Shown piece by piece: positions 4,839-6,008 of a stretch of 6,008 bases of DNA. The stretch lies in NCBI GenBank assembly GCA_002401565.1, contig NVTL01000001.1, forward strand, positions 35,364-41,371. The letters run 5' to 3'. The DNA comes from Rhodospirillaceae bacterium (lineage in GTDB: Bacteria; Pseudomonadota; Alphaproteobacteria; Rhodospirillales; Magnetovibrionaceae). The first letter of the stretch is position 1, and every line of letters starts with the position of its first letter. The notes beneath the pieces were generated by a model, which had not been told where the DNA came from, made no database searches, and was given only the letters and a program-made list of their open reading frames with translations. The position numbers were made by a program, and so were the translations under genes.

Positions 4839-6008
4839 TTATCGTTTGACCCTCATCAGCTCTTCTAGCATCTGATCCGCCGTGGAAATAATCTTGGTAC
4901 TGGCGGAATAAGCCCGTTGAACAACGATCATGTTGGTAAATTCTGCACCAATATCGACGGTTGAGGCTTCCAGCGCAGACTGCACAACCTGTCCGGCTGA
5001 GCCAGTATCTGCGACACGAAGCGTGTAATCACCTGAGTTCTGGGTGGCGCTCCAAACGTTGCCGGACTTGCTGTCCAATTGGTTCGGGTTAACAAACGTG
5101 GCAATGGGGATTTGGAAAATTTTGCGGGTTTCACCGTTATCGAACAAAGCGGTAACCAGGCCGTCTTCGCCAATGGTTACCCCGGCAAATGTACCAAATT
5201 TTGACCCGTTCTGGCTGCTGGCATCTTGCGTGAATTCATCACCGAACTGGGTAAATGATTCAAGGTCTAAGGTGATGCGACTGCCTTCGCCAGTGGCGTT
5301 GCTCATGTCTTGAGCACCGTCAGAGAAATTGAGAATTTCAACTTCGCTAATGTTGAATGAGGGAACACCAGCCGAACTGAAGATAATGCCTGCGGCGGTC
5401 GCCACCGGAATTGTGGTCGAAGTATACGCGGTCAAGTCGGCTTGTGTTGGTTGACTGGCCGTTGTAATTCCGGTTGTCACCACGTCGTTGGCATTGTTGT
5501 TAACGGTCGCAATATAGAGGGTATCCGCCACGCCATCGTTTGAAATATCGAAGGTTTGTATGCGGCTTCCGGTGGTGGCCAGAACGGTATCGTTGCCTTC
5601 GATACTGGTTTCCAAAGCGATCATCAGTTTGGCAAGGGTGTCAATAGCCGCCGGAGCAATAAAGTTTGTTGTCACGGCTTCGGTCGGTGTATTGGCCGCG
5701 GATGAAGCCAACGTTATCGCAGCGGTCGTTTTTCCGCGGTGAGCTTCCTTCGACGTCAAAACAATGTCGCCTGTGCCATTGGTGGTTGCGGTTACAATTG
5801 TATTTGTGTTTGAACTGGCGTTAATCGCCGCCGTTAGTCCCGCCGCAATGTCAGCGGCCGTTGTGTCAGAGGCAACGGCTGTATAGGTGGCGATTGCTCC
5901 GGTCACATTGGCGGTGACGGCCCCGACTGTAAAGCTTGGGGTGCCGCCACCTGCGGCATCAGTGACTGAGGTTGTTACGGTGAAAGGTGTTCCTGCGGCG
6001 TCTGAAGT
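4839..6008 (-). CDS. flgE: Flagellar hook protein FlgE (3' part; start outside window)
   Basis: Structural subunit of the flagellar hook, secreted through the flagellar export system. The frame is open to base 6008, so 389 C-terminal residues are seen; the N-terminus is missing, and GTG codons such as 5904-5906 are internal. The last 44 residues (4842-4973), containing EFTNMIVVQRAYSASTK and TADQMLEELMRVKR, are the conserved D0 helix of hook proteins; the usual SNVDL here reads STVDI. The preceding part (about 4974-5276) is FlgE-like: GVTIGEDGLVTALFDNGETR, IFQIPIATFVNPNQL and SGDYTLRV. Upstream of that, from about 5280 to the edge, is a Thr/Ala-rich variable domain with DTTAADIAAGLTAAINAS (5867-5814), a pattern seen in beta-rich repeats of large surface and hook proteins. 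This suggests a hook protein much larger than the roughly 400 aa of enterobacteria, but total length cannot be seen. No cysteines occur in this part. Followed by a strong terminator. Confidence 0.95.
   Translation of the reverse strand, partial: TSDAAGTPFTVTTSVTDAAGGGTPSFTVGAVTANVTGAIATYTAVASDTTAADIAAGLTAAINASSNTNTIVTATTNGTGDIVLTSKEAHRGKTTAAITLASSAANTPTEAVTTNFIAPAAIDTLAKLMIALETSIEGNDTVLATTGSRIQTFDISNDGVADTLYIATVNNNANDVVTTGITTASQPTQADLTAYTSTTIPVATAAGIIFSSAGVPSFNISEVEILNFSDGAQDMSNATGEGSRITLDLESFTQFGDEFTQDASSQNGSKFGTFAGVTIGEDGLVTALFDNGETRKIFQIPIATFVNPNQLDSKSGNVWSATQNSGDYTLRVADTGSAGQVVQSALEASTVDIGAEFTNMIVVQRAYSASTKIISTADQMLEELMRVKR

Noticed and set aside
5044..5742. Plus-strand frames of 60-89 codons over flgE
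   Set aside because: Antisense shadows of a Thr/Ala-rich coding region with clear FlgE homology on the minus strand.
4839..5906. flgE as a complete gene starting at 5906
   Set aside because: The codon there is an internal GTG; the frame stays open to the window edge with the same domain continuing, so the gene is truncated by the window.

Overview
The window is a piece of a polar-type flagellar gene cluster from an alphaproteobacterium. The assignment rests on three things: a SciP (DUF1153) protein, which is essentially restricted to Alphaproteobacteria; the form of FliF and FliG; and sequences resembling CtrA boxes in front of the flagellar genes. Moderate GC and a long hook protein with an adhesin-like insert fit a Rhodospirillales-type, probably aquatic, organism. 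I would not name a genus.

Layout. 1-729 (+) is the 3' part of a gene for a c-di-GMP phosphodiesterase (EAL domain) whose start lies outside the window. It meets fliG (726-1745, -) tail to tail, the two stop codons overlapping in one TTAA. fliG lies 12 nt downstream of fliF (1758-3416, -), and the two form a tight unit. 3417-3637 is the fliF leader, with a candidate CtrA-type promoter and two small hairpins. 3638-3958 (-) is sciP. 3959-4227 is the sciP upstream region with a second candidate CtrA-type promoter, plus the terminator of the next gene. 4228-4515 (-) is a small gene I do not recognise. 4516-4838 has no gene and is AT-rich; it holds a possible promoter for the small gene and a strong hairpin terminator behind flgE. 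4839-6008 (-) is the 3' part of flgE (hook), cut by the window edge.

How the genes fit together. FliF makes the MS ring and carries the C-terminal tail that binds FliG. FliG is the rotor/switch protein with the torque residues. FlgE forms the hook. In Caulobacter, SciP binds CtrA and dampens transcription of CtrA-dependent flagellar and cell-cycle genes. If the CtrA-like boxes before sciP and fliF are real, this locus carries the activator sites and the inhibitor gene side by side, a compact feedback circuit. The EAL enzyme would lower c-di-GMP, which normally favours motility, but its link to the flagellar genes rests on position alone.

I see no mobile element, tRNA, rRNA, CRISPR array or clear horizontal-transfer signature. 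The region is mostly a conventional flagellar locus. The less ordinary points are the paired CtrA-like promoters, the divergent SciP, the unrecognised small gene with its own terminator, and the variable domain of FlgE.
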